Origin: Bradyrhizobium sp.
GTDB taxonomy: Bacteria > Pseudomonadota > Alphaproteobacteria > Rhizobiales > Xanthobacteraceae
Assembly: GCF_027307225.1 (NCBI RefSeq)
Contig: NZ_DAHUXJ010000149.1
Location: 61,606 to 125,605, forward strand
Direction: 5' to 3'
DNA length: 64,000 nt
Of the stretch, positions 1 to 8,223 are shown one piece after another. Under the pieces are notes generated by a model, which was not told the DNA's origin, did not search any database, and saw only the letters and a program-made list of their open reading frames with translations. Positions within the stretch are counted from its first letter, which is position 1, and each line of letters begins with the position of its first letter. The position numbers were made by a program, and so were the translations under genes.

Positions 1-496
1 CGCTCAGCGTGCCGGCAGTGAGGATGTCGTTGCGATCGGCAACGATCGCTCCGCCGCCCTTGATGTAGAGCAGCGCCGTATTCCAGGCGTAACCGACCTG
101 GCCGGTGAACAGGCCGAACGCCTCGACGCGCGAACGGTTGGTATTGCCGGTGATGGAGCTGACATTGCTGCCGTTCAGGCTTGCCCAGTCGCCCTGGGCA
201 TCAAAGCCCCAAACCCATGCGCCGGTTTGCCAGCGATAGCCGGCCTGGCCGCCCGCGAAACCGCCGGACGGGTTGTGGCAGCCTTCCGGGCCGACAGCGG
301 GAGCGATTTGATCCCAGCAACTATTCGCTGTACCCCAGCCGCCGTTTAGGCCGACGTAGAAGCCGCTCCAATCGTAAACCGCCGGCATCATTTCCGGCGC
401 TTTCGTGTAGGTCCGGGCAGGCAAATCAGCCGCCACTGCCGGTGCCACCGCTCCCAAGGCAAGGAGAGCAACAGCGCCCAGCAAAATCCCCTTCAT
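1..496 (-). CDS. Outer-membrane beta-barrel protein, N-terminal part (cut by window edge)
   Basis: The gene reads leftward from an ATG at 494-496 and runs off the left edge, so only about 165 residues are visible. The N-terminus is a clear Sec signal peptide (MKGILLGAVALLALG, cleavage probably after AVAA). It is followed by a short spacer and the motif YDWSGFYVGLNGGWG, the usual opening of the rhizobial and Brucella Omp25/Omp31-like eight-strand barrel family. Alternating Gly and aromatic residues continue to the edge. It probably sits in the outer membrane; its exact role cannot be told from the sequence. It is divergent from ssb across a 386-bp gap. Confidence 0.85.
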   Translation of the reverse strand, partial: MKGILLGAVALLALGAVAPAVAADLPARTYTKAPEMMPAVYDWSGFYVGLNGGWGTANSCWDQIAPAVGPEGCHNPSGGFAGGQAGYRWQTGAWVWGFDAQGDWASLNGSNVSSITGNTNRSRVEAFGLFTGQVGYAWNTALLYIKGGGAIVADRNDILTAGTLS

Positions 497-759
497 CTCA
501 ATAGCTCCGGCTTCTTCGTTCGCTTCGCTTGAGGAGAAGCGTTTTGTCCTATCGGTCGAAGGAGCGCCCATCTACCCCTGCTCGGACGCGACACTACCGC
601 AGTATGGTCCCAAAGGCCGTCTCCCAAAAGCCACAGTCCGAACCGAACTGCGCCCTGGTGAAGCCGATGATTTGTCGGGCTTTTCAGTGGCCCGAAGGGC
701 CAAGGACGACCCAATCGAGACTTGCAGGCCGTCCCGGCGCATTTCGGCAAATTGCCCAG

Positions 760-774
760 GAACAAAACTGGAAC
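760..774 (+). promoter_or_regulatory. LexA (SOS) box upstream of ssb
   Basis: The sequence GAAC-AAAACTG-GAAC is an exact GAAC-N7-GAAC direct repeat, the LexA operator form known from Rhizobiales. It lies 109 bp before the ssb start, which suggests damage induction of ssb. I see nothing else identifiable in the 386-bp gap between the barrel gene and ssb (497-882). Confidence 0.7.
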
Positions 775-882
775 ATTGCGGCTGGCGGTGCTATATGTGG
801 GGATAACACGGGATCCGCGGGCGCGCCCGGCAAGTGAGCGTATAGGGTCTGCCCGGACAAGCGAAGTGAGTGGAGAGCGGCG

Positions 883-1374
883 ATGGCAGGAAGCGTAAAC
901 AAGGTGATTCTGGTCGGAAATCTCGGCAAGGATCCCGAAATCCGGCGCACCCAGGACGGCCGTCCGATCGCCAATCTCAGCGTCGCCACTTCCGAGAGCT
1001 GGCGCGACAAGGCGACCGGCGAGCGCAAGGAAAAGACCGAGTGGCACCGTGTGGTGATCTTCAATGAAGGGCTTTGCAAGGTTGCCGAGCAGTACCTGAA
1101 GAAGGGCGCCAAGGTTTACCTCGAAGGCCAGTTGCAGACCCGAAAGTGGACCGATCAGAGCGGTGCCGAGAAGTATTCGACCGAGGTGGTGCTGCAAGGC
1201 TTCAACTCGAACCTGACCATGCTGGACGGGCGTAGCGGCGGAGGCGGCGCCAGCGTTGGCTCCGACGATCAGGGCGGCGGCGATTTCGGTGTCAGCGGAC
1301 CCTCGAGTGCGCCGCGCCGGGCGGTGGCCGCCGGCTCTCGCAGCAGCGACATGGACGACGACATCCCGTTCTGA
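883..1374 (+). CDS. ssb: Single-stranded DNA-binding protein
   Basis: The 163-residue protein begins MAGSVNKVILVGNLGKDPE, the standard start of bacterial SSB, and has an OB fold through about residue 115 (TEWHRVVIFNEGL, YLKKGAKVYLEGQLQTRKW). A Gly-rich flexible linker then leads to the acidic tip DMDDDIPF, which docks partner proteins such as RecG, present later in this window. It coats single-stranded DNA in replication, recombination and repair. GGAGAG before the ATG is the ribosome site. The LexA box at 760-774 suggests SOS control. Confidence 0.97.
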   Translation: MAGSVNKVILVGNLGKDPEIRRTQDGRPIANLSVATSESWRDKATGERKEKTEWHRVVIFNEGLCKVAEQYLKKGAKVYLEGQLQTRKWTDQSGAEKYSTEVVLQGFNSNLTMLDGRSGGGGASVGSDDQGGGDFGVSGPSSAPRRAVAAGSRSSDMDDDIPF

Positions 1375-1484
1375 TCTGGTTTTTCAAGCACGGCATCGAA
1401 TTTCCATCCGAACCCAAGACGGTTGCAGATGGAGTAGCGGTCGTTTGATCCGGTGCTGGATGGCGGCGAGAGGAGACGCGCGAC

Positions 1485-1883
1485 TTGAGCCTCGCACCGT
1501 TGCTCGATGCGGAGCCTGCAATCCCTCTTCACGCGATGGCCGCGATGGCGGCCTTCGTGCTCGGCGTCATTCAGCTGGCGGGGTCCAAGGGAACGCTACC
1601 CCATCGTACCGTCGGCTGGATCTGGGTTTTGCTGATGCTCGCGGTGGCGCTGAGCTCGTTCTGGATCCATAGGATCAAGCTGTGGGGACCGTGGAGCCCG
1701 ATCCACTTGTTGTCGATCTTCACGCTGACGATGCTTCCGCTCGGTGTGTGGTATGCGCACCGCCATCGGGTCGTGGATCACCGGCGCGTCATGATCGGGA
1801 TATTCTCCGGCGCTCTTGTCGTCGCCGGGCTGTTCACGCTCCTGCCAGGGCGCATCATGCATATGGTCGTTTTCGGCCCCTGA
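1485..1883 (+). CDS. DUF2306-like small membrane protein
   Basis: This 132-residue protein starts at a TTG preceded by AGGAGA about nine bases upstream; no suitable ATG is nearby. It has four likely membrane helices (around residues 18-35, 45-60, 70-90, 105-125), with basic loops such as YAHRHRVVDHRRVM between them. The pattern fits the DUF2306 family of inner-membrane proteins, whose function is not established. It lies between ssb and gyrA on the same strand, with 180 bp before gyrA, and nothing ties it functionally to either. Confidence 0.75.
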   Translation: MSLAPLLDAEPAIPLHAMAAMAAFVLGVIQLAGSKGTLPHRTVGWIWVLLMLAVALSSFWIHRIKLWGPWSPIHLLSIFTLTMLPLGVWYAHRHRVVDHRRVMIGIFSGALVVAGLFTLLPGRIMHMVVFGP

Positions 1884-2063
1884 AACCGCGCCCGTGAAGT
1901 GGCTTTTGGGTGTCGGTCCGGAGGCGCGGAATCTGGCGGGTGGACGGCCTGCTAAGTTACTGGAAAAACGAGGGGAAAATCGTCTGCTCCGGGCGATCAA
2001 GGGGTGGTTTTGCGGCCCCCGATGCGCTATATGATCATGATTCTGATCTGACCGGATTTTCCC

Positions 2064-4805
2064 TTGTCTGAACCTGAAGATACGAAGCCCGGCGATCCGC
2101 CGGTGCCGTCCGATATTCGTCCCGTTTCCATCCTCGACGAGATGAAGCGCTCCTACCTCGATTACGCCATGAGCGTGATCGTGGCGCGTGCGCTGCCGGA
2201 TGCGCGCGACGGCCTGAAGCCGGTGCATCGGCGCATCCTGTACTCGATGTATGAGCAGGGGCACACGCCGGACAAAAAATACGTCAAATCCGCCCGAGTG
2301 GTTGGCGACGTCATCGGTAAATATCATCCGCACGGCGACCAATCGATCTACGACGCAATGGTTCGCATGGCGCAGGATTTTTCCATGCGCGTGCCACTGG
2401 TCGACGGGCAGGGCAATTTCGGCTCGGTCGACGGTGATCCGCCAGCGGCCTATCGGTACACCGAAGCGCGTTTGACGCGCTCGGCGATCCCGCTTCTCGA
2501 CGACATCGACGAGGACACCGTCGATTTCGAACCAAACTACGACAACTCCGACAAGGAACCCGCGGTTCTTCCCGCGAAGTTTCCGAACCTCCTGGTGAAC
2601 GGCGCTGGCGGTATCGCTGTCGGCATGGCCACCAACATCCCGCCGCACAATCTCGGCGAAGTCATCGATGCCTGCGTCGCGCTGATCGACAATCCGTCGC
2701 TTACAATCGACGATCTCATCAACATTGTCCCGGGTCCGGATTTTCCGACCGGCGGCATCATCCTCGGCAGGCAAGGCATTCGCTCGGCCTATCATCTCGG
2801 CCGCGGCTCGATTGTGATGCGCGGCAGGGTTTCGATCGATACCATCCGCAAGGACCGCGAGGCCATCGTCGTCACCGAAATTCCCTATCAGGTGAACAAG
2901 GCCAATATGGTCGAGCGCATTGCTGAACTGGTGCGCGAGAAGAAGATCGACGGCATTGCGGATCTGCGCGACGAATCCGACCGCGAAGGATTCCGCGTCG
3001 TGGTCGAACTGAAGCGCGACGCCATGGCGGACGTTGTCTTGAATCAGCTCTACAAGTTCACGCCGTTGCAGTCGAATTTCGCCGCCAACATGCTGGCGCT
3101 GGACAATCGTCGTCCTCAGACCATGAATCTGAAGGACATGCTCACGGTCTTTATCGCCTTCCGCGAGCAGGTGGTGACGCGGCGGACGAAGTTCCGGCTC
3201 AACAAGGCGCGTGACCGCGCCCACATCCTGGTAGGTCTCGCCATTGCGGTCGCCAATATCGACGAGATCATCCGCGTCATCCGCACCTCGCCCGATCCGA
3301 ATACGGCGCGCGATGCCCTGATGTCGCGCGATTGGCCGGCGAACGATGTCGCCGCCATGATCACGCTGATCGACGATGCCCGCCATCGGCTCGCTCCCGA
3401 CGGCACGGCGCGGCTATCGATGGAGCAGGCCAAGGCCATTCTCGACTTGCGACTGCAACGGCTGACCGCGCTCGGCCGCGAGGAAATTTCCGAAGAACTC
3501 GACAAGCTCGCGGTCGAAATCAACGATTATCTCGACATCCTGCGCTCGCGCGCCCGGATTCAAGACATCATCAAGACCGAGCTTGCCGGGGTCAGATCGG
3601 AATTCGCGACGCCGCGCAGGACCGTCATCGTCGAACAGGAAGGCGAGGTCGAGGACGAGGATCTCATCCAGCGCGAGGACATGGTCGTGACCGTGTCCCA
3701 CGCCGGCTACGTCAAGCGCGTGCCGCTGTCGACCTATCGCGCGCAGCGGCGCGGCGGCAAGGGCAGGGCCGGCATGCAGACCCGCGACGAGGACTTCGTC
3801 AGCCGGCTGTTCGTTGCCTCGACCCACACGCCGATGCTGTTCTTCTCGTCGCGCGGGCAGGTCTACAAGGAAAAGGTCTGGCGATTGCCGATGGCCGCTC
3901 CGAACGCCCGTGGCAAGGCCATGATCAATATCCTGCCGCTGGAGCAGGGCGAGCGCATCACGACCATCATGCCGCTCCCCGAGGATGAATCCTCCTGGGG
4001 TAATCTCGACGTGATGTTCGCCACCACCGGCGGCACCGTTCGCCGCAACAAGCTCTCCGATTTCGTCGACGTAAGACGGTCGGGCATCATCGCGATGAAA
4101 CTCGCCGACGACGAGGCGATCGTGGACGTGCAGATCTGCACCGAGCACGACGACGTGTTGCTGACCGCCGGCGGCGGCCAATGTATCCGCTTCCCGGTTA
4201 CCGATGTGCGCGTATTCTCGGGCCGCACCTCGATGGGGGTCCGCGGCATCGCGTTGCCTGAAGGCGACCGGCTGATTTCGCTCACGATCCTACGCCACGT
4301 CGAGGCGACATCGGACGAGCGGTCCGCGTACCTGAAGATGCGTCGTGCAGTGGCCGGCGAGAATGCGAGCGAGGAGACAGCGGCCGAGGCAGAGACCGAG
4401 GAGGCTTCGAGCGCGATCCAGCTCTCATCCGACCGCTATGTCGAAATGTCGGCGCACGAGCAGGTGGTGCTGACCGTTTCGGTCAACGGCTATGGCAAGC
4501 GCACCTCGTCCTACGAGTACCGGACGACCGGGCGTGGCGGCAAAGGCATCGTCGCAATGTCCGTCAACGACCGCAACGGCAGGCTGGTGGCTTCCTTCCC
4601 GGTGGAGGAGTCCGACCAGATCATGCTGGTAACCGACAAGGGCCAGCTGATCCGTTGTCCGGTAGAGGACATCCGGATCGCCGGCCGCTCGACCCAGGGC
4701 GTGATCGTGTTCGACACCGCCGAAGACGAGCATGTGGTGTCGGTTGAGCATATCGGCGAGGAAGCCGAGAACGGCAATGGTAACGGAGAGGGCGCCGCGA
4801 GCTAG
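2064..4805 (+). CDS. gyrA: DNA gyrase subunit A
   Basis: The 913-residue protein is the breakage-reunion subunit of DNA gyrase, which introduces negative supercoils together with GyrB. The catalytic tyrosine is Y132 in AYRYTEARL. The N-terminal winged helix and tower span about residues 25-520. C-terminal beta-pinwheel blades follow, including the GyrA-box-like RRGGKGRAG and a second GRGGKGIVAM, separated by an acidic insert near residues 770-795. The quinolone region reads HPHGDQSIYD, with Gln93 where E. coli has Ser83; Asp97 matches Asp87. The start appears to be TTG at 2064, with a weak ribosome site. The TAG stop lies inside the CTAG end of a palindromic element. Confidence 0.97.
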   Translation: MSEPEDTKPGDPPVPSDIRPVSILDEMKRSYLDYAMSVIVARALPDARDGLKPVHRRILYSMYEQGHTPDKKYVKSARVVGDVIGKYHPHGDQSIYDAMVRMAQDFSMRVPLVDGQGNFGSVDGDPPAAYRYTEARLTRSAIPLLDDIDEDTVDFEPNYDNSDKEPAVLPAKFPNLLVNGAGGIAVGMATNIPPHNLGEVIDACVALIDNPSLTIDDLINIVPGPDFPTGGIILGRQGIRSAYHLGRGSIVMRGRVSIDTIRKDREAIVVTEIPYQVNKANMVERIAELVREKKIDGIADLRDESDREGFRVVVELKRDAMADVVLNQLYKFTPLQSNFAANMLALDNRRPQTMNLKDMLTVFIAFREQVVTRRTKFRLNKARDRAHILVGLAIAVANIDEIIRVIRTSPDPNTARDALMSRDWPANDVAAMITLIDDARHRLAPDGTARLSMEQAKAILDLRLQRLTALGREEISEELDKLAVEINDYLDILRSRARIQDIIKTELAGVRSEFATPRRTVIVEQEGEVEDEDLIQREDMVVTVSHAGYVKRVPLSTYRAQRRGGKGRAGMQTRDEDFVSRLFVASTHTPMLFFSSRGQVYKEKVWRLPMAAPNARGKAMINILPLEQGERITTIMPLPEDESSWGNLDVMFATTGGTVRRNKLSDFVDVRRSGIIAMKLADDEAIVDVQICTEHDDVLLTAGGGQCIRFPVTDVRVFSGRTSMGVRGIALPEGDRLISLTILRHVEATSDERSAYLKMRRAVAGENASEETAAEAETEEASSAIQLSSDRYVEMSAHEQVVLTVSVNGYGKRTSSYEYRTTGRGGKGIVAMSVNDRNGRLVASFPVEESDQIMLVTDKGQLIRCPVEDIRIAGRSTQGVIVFDTAEDEHVVSVEHIGEEAENGNGNGEGAAS

Positions 4806-4966
4806 TGTCCCGATTCCGAAGTTCGTAGCATTTTTCGGAGCCACGTTTCGAACTTCGGAATCGAAAGGACACTAGCCAACCTACTGTTCTAGTGTGGCTT
4901 TGGTTCAGAAGTCCGCACGACGGACCCGCGGCACAAATGATGCGAACTTCTGAACCGCCACATTAG
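4802..4966. repeat. Composite two-hairpin CTAG element, copy 1
   Basis: Hairpin one (4802-4875) has outer arms CTAGTGTCC/GGACACTAG and a 15-bp inner stem CGATTCCGAAGTTCG, with AAA unpaired on its 3' arm. A 13-nt linker follows, then hairpin two (4889-4966), with outer arms CTAGTGTGGC/GCCACATTAG, TTT unpaired on its 5' arm and inner arm GGTTCAGAAGTCCGCA (one mismatch). The first CTAG supplies the gyrA stop codon. It may also work as a transcript end. Confidence 0.9.
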
Positions 4967-5005
4967 GCGGTCGCCCCCAACTCCTGACCGGCGATCCCGC
5001 AACGG

Positions 5006-5175
5006 GTAGTGGTCCGATTCTAACATTCGCATCCCTTCTCAGCGTGCACTTTTTGCGAATGTTAGAATCAAAGGACCACTACCAAATATATGTTTCTAGT
5101 GGAGTTTAGGATTTTGACATTCGCTTTGCGAATTCGCGGCCGGGTGGGTCGCGAATGTCAAATCCACTCCACTAG
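5006..5175. repeat. Composite two-hairpin CTAG element, copy 2
   Basis: Hairpin one (5006-5082, ends GTAG/CTAC) has inner arm GATTCTAACATTCGCA and AAA unpaired on the 3' side. The linker 5083-5095 is 13 nt (CAAATATATGTTT). Hairpin two (5096-5175) has outer arm CTAGTGGAGT and inner arms around TTTGACATTCGC. It lies 39 nt after copy 1. The rest of the gyrA-to-CBM9 gap holds nothing I recognise. Confidence 0.9.
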
Positions 5176-5235
5176 TTGACTGGACCGGCTTGTCCGGCAC
5201 ACTTGGCTCCCGTCCATGCGCGCGGGGGCCTGGCG

Positions 5236-5820
5236 ATGAGACTCTTTCTCGTTCTTGTCATTGCGATGTTGCCGAACTGTCGGGGGGCGCTCGCCTGCGA
5301 GCTGTCGTTGGTCGCGCCCGCGACATCGGTTCTGAAGAAACCGGTCCAGGTCCAGGCCTCGTTGACCGGCGACACATTGATCGTGCGCTTCTCGGTGTCG
5401 ACGCCGTCGCTGAACGCGAAGAAGGCCCTTGATGCCGGCGAATATCCCTATCAATTCGATGTCGTGGAAGTATTCGTGACCTTTTCGGACAGCGGATTTC
5501 CTTATTTCGAATTCGAAGTGTCTCCGTACAATCAAACCTTCCAGGTCAAGATCGTCAGCGCCAAGGAGCACCAGGAAGGCGTCGATCTCGGTTTGACATC
5601 GACAGCAACCATCGCGACCGGCGGCTGGAAAGCCGAGTTGAATATTCCCTTGAAATCACTGGGTTGGGACGGCGACCCGGAAGATATTGGTGGAAACTTC
5701 TATTCGGTTTTGGGGCCGGTAAAGGAGCGCAGCTATTGGAGCACCTTCCTGCCGAAGGCCGCCAAAGCCGATTTTCACCAGCCGCAACAATTCAAGCCGC
5801 TGTTGCAGTGTAGCCAATAA
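5236..5820 (+). CDS. Secreted CBM9-like carbohydrate-binding domain protein
   Basis: From ATG 5236 the product is 194 residues with a signal peptide (MRLFLVLVIAMLPNCRGALA). The mature part reads as a single beta-sandwich of the carbohydrate-binding family 9-like type: residues such as FDVVEVFVTFSDSGFPYFEFEVSP and WKAELNIPLKSLGW match that fold's conserved pattern. It is probably periplasmic or secreted and may bind sugars or another ligand; no catalytic domain is attached. An in-frame upstream TTG at 5176 would add 20 residues without a signal-like start. The upstream region is hairpin copy 2, so its native promoter may have been displaced. Confidence 0.7.
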   Translation: MRLFLVLVIAMLPNCRGALACELSLVAPATSVLKKPVQVQASLTGDTLIVRFSVSTPSLNAKKALDAGEYPYQFDVVEVFVTFSDSGFPYFEFEVSPYNQTFQVKIVSAKEHQEGVDLGLTSTATIATGGWKAELNIPLKSLGWDGDPEDIGGNFYSVLGPVKERSYWSTFLPKAAKADFHQPQQFKPLLQCSQ

Positions 5821-5863
5821 GATGACCCAGCACTTTTGAGAGGCGGTGTCATGGGGGGACGCG

Positions 5864-5995
5864 ATGGGAGGAAGCGGCGAGATCAGGCGGCGTGATTTCG
5901 TGCAAACGTCAGGTCTGCTCGCGGCAAACCTGATCGTAGGCCGTTCGCTGTCCGCGCTCCCGAAGGCCGAGGCCGCGACCGACAGCAGCGCTTGA
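5864..5995 (+). pseudogene. Remnant of a Tat-exported protein (signal peptide only)
   Basis: An ATG at 5864 opens a 43-residue frame containing RRRDFVQTSG followed by a hydrophobic Ala/Leu stretch and APKAEA-like cleavage context. That is a typical twin-arginine signal peptide, but the frame stops at once after the signal. Downstream sequence to 6160 has short broken frames with no recognisable domain and then runs into a worn copy of the hairpin element. I read this as the 5' end of a decayed Tat substrate; the original function is unknown. Confidence 0.45.
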
Positions 5996-6159
5996 TCCCA
6001 AAAAGGATATGGTTCTGCTCTCCGGAAGTTCGGCACCTGACAAATTCGACTACGAGCCTCCTACAGCCAGCGAAAGCAGATCACGCCGCAGGTGCGCGTG
6101 GTTGGCGCAAGCCGTTGGCAGCGTTATCCGGCGGGCCACCACAATGGCGCCAGCTTCGC

Positions 6160-6234
6160 CATGCGCTCCGGCGATTCCGAAGGTCGCATCGGAGGGGCCG
6201 CAATAGCTTGCGAATTTCGGAATCGGAGCTCTAG
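6160..6234. repeat. Worn single hairpin of the CTAG family
   Basis: The right arm (GCGAATTTCGGAATCGGAGC plus CTAG, ending 6234) and the loop GCATCGGAGGGGCCGCAATA match the second hairpin of copies at 12910 and 53810. The left arm is degenerate: GCTCC and GATTCCGAA survive, with a 3-nt bulge of different sequence. No partner hairpin is visible. Confidence 0.7.
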
Positions 6235-6253
6235 GTCGATCGCAGGCCGAGCC

Positions 6254-6511
6254 CTACGGCGTGCGGTCGGCAGTTACCAGACGGGCTTGCCGGACCGCTC
6301 CCCTGGAGCCAGCGGCGCGCAGGCAGGAAGCTTCGAAATTCGGCCAGGCCTGCTGCGAGCAGTCGCGGCCGACCGGGCGGATGTCGAGGCGGTCGGATTT
6401 GGCGAGCGGGCGCGGCACGCTCGCTTCGACCTGGGGCGCAAAGCCCGGCAGGATGGCCAGGGCAGCGGCAACGCAAGCGGCGGCAGCGATTGCTGAAAGA
6501 GTCTTGATCAT
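6254..6511 (-). CDS. Small secreted protein of unknown function
   Basis: The ATG at 6509-6511 gives an 85-residue product with a clear signal peptide (MIKTLSAIAAAACVAAALAILPGF). The mature segment, about 55 residues, holds DRLDIRPVGRDCSQQAWPNFEASCL, with two cysteines that could form a disulfide in the periplasm. I recognise the pattern as one common among small Bradyrhizobium hypothetical exported proteins, but no function is known to me. The upstream 307-bp gap to coaD holds only a degenerate right arm of a hairpin element near 6672-6697. Confidence 0.6.
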   Translation of the reverse strand: MIKTLSAIAAAACVAAALAILPGFAPQVEASVPRPLAKSDRLDIRPVGRDCSQQAWPNFEASCLRAAGSRGAVRQARLVTADRTP

Positions 6512-6818
6512 GACGGTCCCCTGTCGGGCCTTGGTGGCCCCGTTAACTGGCCGCGTTGATACAAACCGGGCGTTTCCGGAGTTCTTCGCGAAAGCCTCAA
6601 AACTGGCGAAAATGGTTTCGTCCCCCCGCCATATTGTTTCGTCGGCCAGGGGCCGGCGAAACAAAGCAGACTCGCGAACGTTAGAATCGGACCCCCAGCA
6701 GACGCGCCCGGCGGGCAACGGGTTCAAAGACCGACAAAATTAACGGCTTTGCCGCCGGGATCAGGCTGCGCAGCCGGAGCGGCTTGCGGGCGCGCACGGA
6801 GCGGGGTAGGACGGTTTC

Positions 6819-7316
6819 ATGCCCCGTATCGCGCTCTATCCCGGCTCCTTCGACCCCGTCACCAATGGCCATCTGGACGTCGTCCGGCATGCGGTCGCGC
6901 TCTGCGACCGCCTGGTGGTCGCTGTCGGCGTCCATCCCAGCCGTGCACCGCTGTTCCCGGTGGAAGAGCGGCTCGCGATGCTACGCGAGGTGTGCGAGCC
7001 GGTAGCGGCCAGCGCGAAATGCGAATTCGATTGCGTTACTTTCGACGATCTCACGGTGACCGCGGCCAAGCGCGCCAAGGCCACCATTCTGATCCGCGGT
7101 TTGCGCGACGGCACCGACCTCGACTACGAAATGCAGATCGCCGGCATGAATGAGACCATGGCGCCCGAGGTTCACACCGTTTTCCTGCCGGCATCCCCGA
7201 CCGTCCGCCCGATCACTGCCACACTGGTGCGACAGATCGCCGGTATGGGTGGCGACGTCTCGAACTTCGTGCCCAAGGCCGTTGCCAAACGCCTCAAGGC
7301 CAGGTTCGGCCACTGA
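6819..7316 (+). CDS. coaD: Phosphopantetheine adenylyltransferase
   Basis: The 165-residue enzyme transfers AMP from ATP to 4'-phosphopantetheine, the fourth step of coenzyme A synthesis, in the cytoplasm. The nucleotidyltransferase start ALYPGSFDPVTNGHLDVV carries the (T/N)GH motif. The second conserved block SPTVRPITATLVRQIAGMGGDVSNFVP corresponds to the family's ISST-x-VR segment, with Pro-Ile replacing the usual serines. Length is normal for the family. It is followed by two cyclophilin genes, a common order in this group. Confidence 0.95.
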   Translation: MPRIALYPGSFDPVTNGHLDVVRHAVALCDRLVVAVGVHPSRAPLFPVEERLAMLREVCEPVAASAKCEFDCVTFDDLTVTAAKRAKATILIRGLRDGTDLDYEMQIAGMNETMAPEVHTVFLPASPTVRPITATLVRQIAGMGGDVSNFVPKAVAKRLKARFGH

Positions 7317-7350
7317 TCTCTTTCGCTCATTCTCTCACGCTGGAGCTTCC

Positions 7351-7893
7351 ATGATCCGAATTCTCGCCGTTCTTGCCGCGCTGGTTTGCGTTGCGCCCGC
7401 CATCGCCCAGCCGCTTCCTGCAGGTCTCGACAAGAAGAATGCGATCGTCATCGACACCACCAAGGGCCGGATCGTCATCAAGCTGCGCACAGATGTAGCG
7501 CCCCAGCATGCCGAGCGCATCAAGCAGCTTGCGCGTGACGGCTTCTACAACAATGTGCCTTTCCATCGCGTCATCGACGGCTTCATGGCGCAGACAGGTG
7601 ACGGCCAGAATTTCAACGGCACCGGTGGATCAAAATATCCGAACCTGAAGCAGGAATTTTCCAATGTGCCATTCAAGCGTGGCGTCGTCGGCATGGCGCG
7701 CAAAGGCGAACCGGACTCCGCGAACGCGCAATTCTTCATCTGCTTCGCCGATGCTTCGTTCCTGAACTCCAAATATACGGTGATCGGCGAAGTCGTGCAG
7801 GGCATGGACGTGATCGACAAGTTCAATCGCGGCGAACCGCCGGTCAATCCTGACAAGATGGTGAAGGTTCAGGTCGCTTCCGACATGAAGTGA
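7351..7893 (+). CDS. Periplasmic peptidylprolyl cis-trans isomerase (cyclophilin)
   Basis: From ATG 7351 the product is 180 residues with a signal peptide (MIRILAVLAALVCVAPAIAQ), so it should act on prolines of exported proteins in the periplasm. Cyclophilin motifs are intact: FHRVIDGFMAQTGD near residue 72 and AQFFICFADASFLNSKYTVIGEV near residue 130. A longer in-frame start overlapping coaD is not credible because it would bury the signal peptide. It is paired with a cytoplasmic homologue at 8633. Its TGA stop directly abuts a hairpin element. Confidence 0.92.
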   Translation: MIRILAVLAALVCVAPAIAQPLPAGLDKKNAIVIDTTKGRIVIKLRTDVAPQHAERIKQLARDGFYNNVPFHRVIDGFMAQTGDGQNFNGTGGSKYPNLKQEFSNVPFKRGVVGMARKGEPDSANAQFFICFADASFLNSKYTVIGEVVQGMDVIDKFNRGEPPVNPDKMVKVQVASDMK

Positions 7894-8060
7894 CCAGCGC
7901 GGTACATTGGAAGTTCCTATCAGTTTTGCTGCAAATTCATCACGGGAACATCAAATTCGAAGCCGCACTGGAAACAATAAGTTGCTAGAGCTCCTTTGAT
8001 TTCGAAGTCGCATCGGAGGGTTGCTGCGGTTGTTTGCGAACTTCGGAATCGGAGCTCTAG
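7894..8060. repeat. Composite two-hairpin CTAG element, copy 3 (first half of a four-hairpin string)
   Basis: The first hairpin (7894-7971, ends CCAG/CTGG) is a worn copy of the TTTGAAGTTCCTAT type. The linker 7972-7984 is 13 nt (AAACAATAAGTTG). The second hairpin (7985-8060) has outer arms CTAGAGCTCC/GGAGCTCTAG with TTT unpaired. Its last CTAG is shared with copy 4. Confidence 0.88.
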
Positions 8061-8223
8061 TGGTCCGATTCTAACATTTGCATCCCGGTGTGGATGGCAC
8101 TCTTGCAAATGTTAGAATCAAAGGACCACTAGCAAGTATAGGTTTCTAGTGGAGTTTTGGATTTGACATTCGCTTTGCGGGTTCCAGGCTACGGGGTAGC
8201 GAATGTCAAATCCACTCCACTAG
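8057..8223. repeat. Composite two-hairpin CTAG element, copy 4 (second half of a four-hairpin string)
   Basis: The first hairpin (8057-8132) has inner arms GATTCTAACATTTGCA/TGCAAATGTTAGAATC, with AAA unpaired. Compared with the copies at 5006 and 35569, one base pair has changed on both sides (C-G to T-A), keeping pairing. The linker 8133-8145 is 13 nt. The second hairpin (8146-8223) has outer arm CTAGTGGAGT. Its final G is the first base of a GTG start codon. Confidence 0.9.

Noticed and set aside
1596..3386. 596-codon minus-strand frame opposite gyrA
   Set aside because: It is the antisense of a strongly supported gyrA in a GC-rich genome; Arg/His/Asp-rich content marks a shadow frame.
6672..6697. 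GCGAACGTTAGAATCGGACC as an element copy
   Set aside because: It matches only the right arm of one hairpin type in degenerate form; too short to list as a separate feature.
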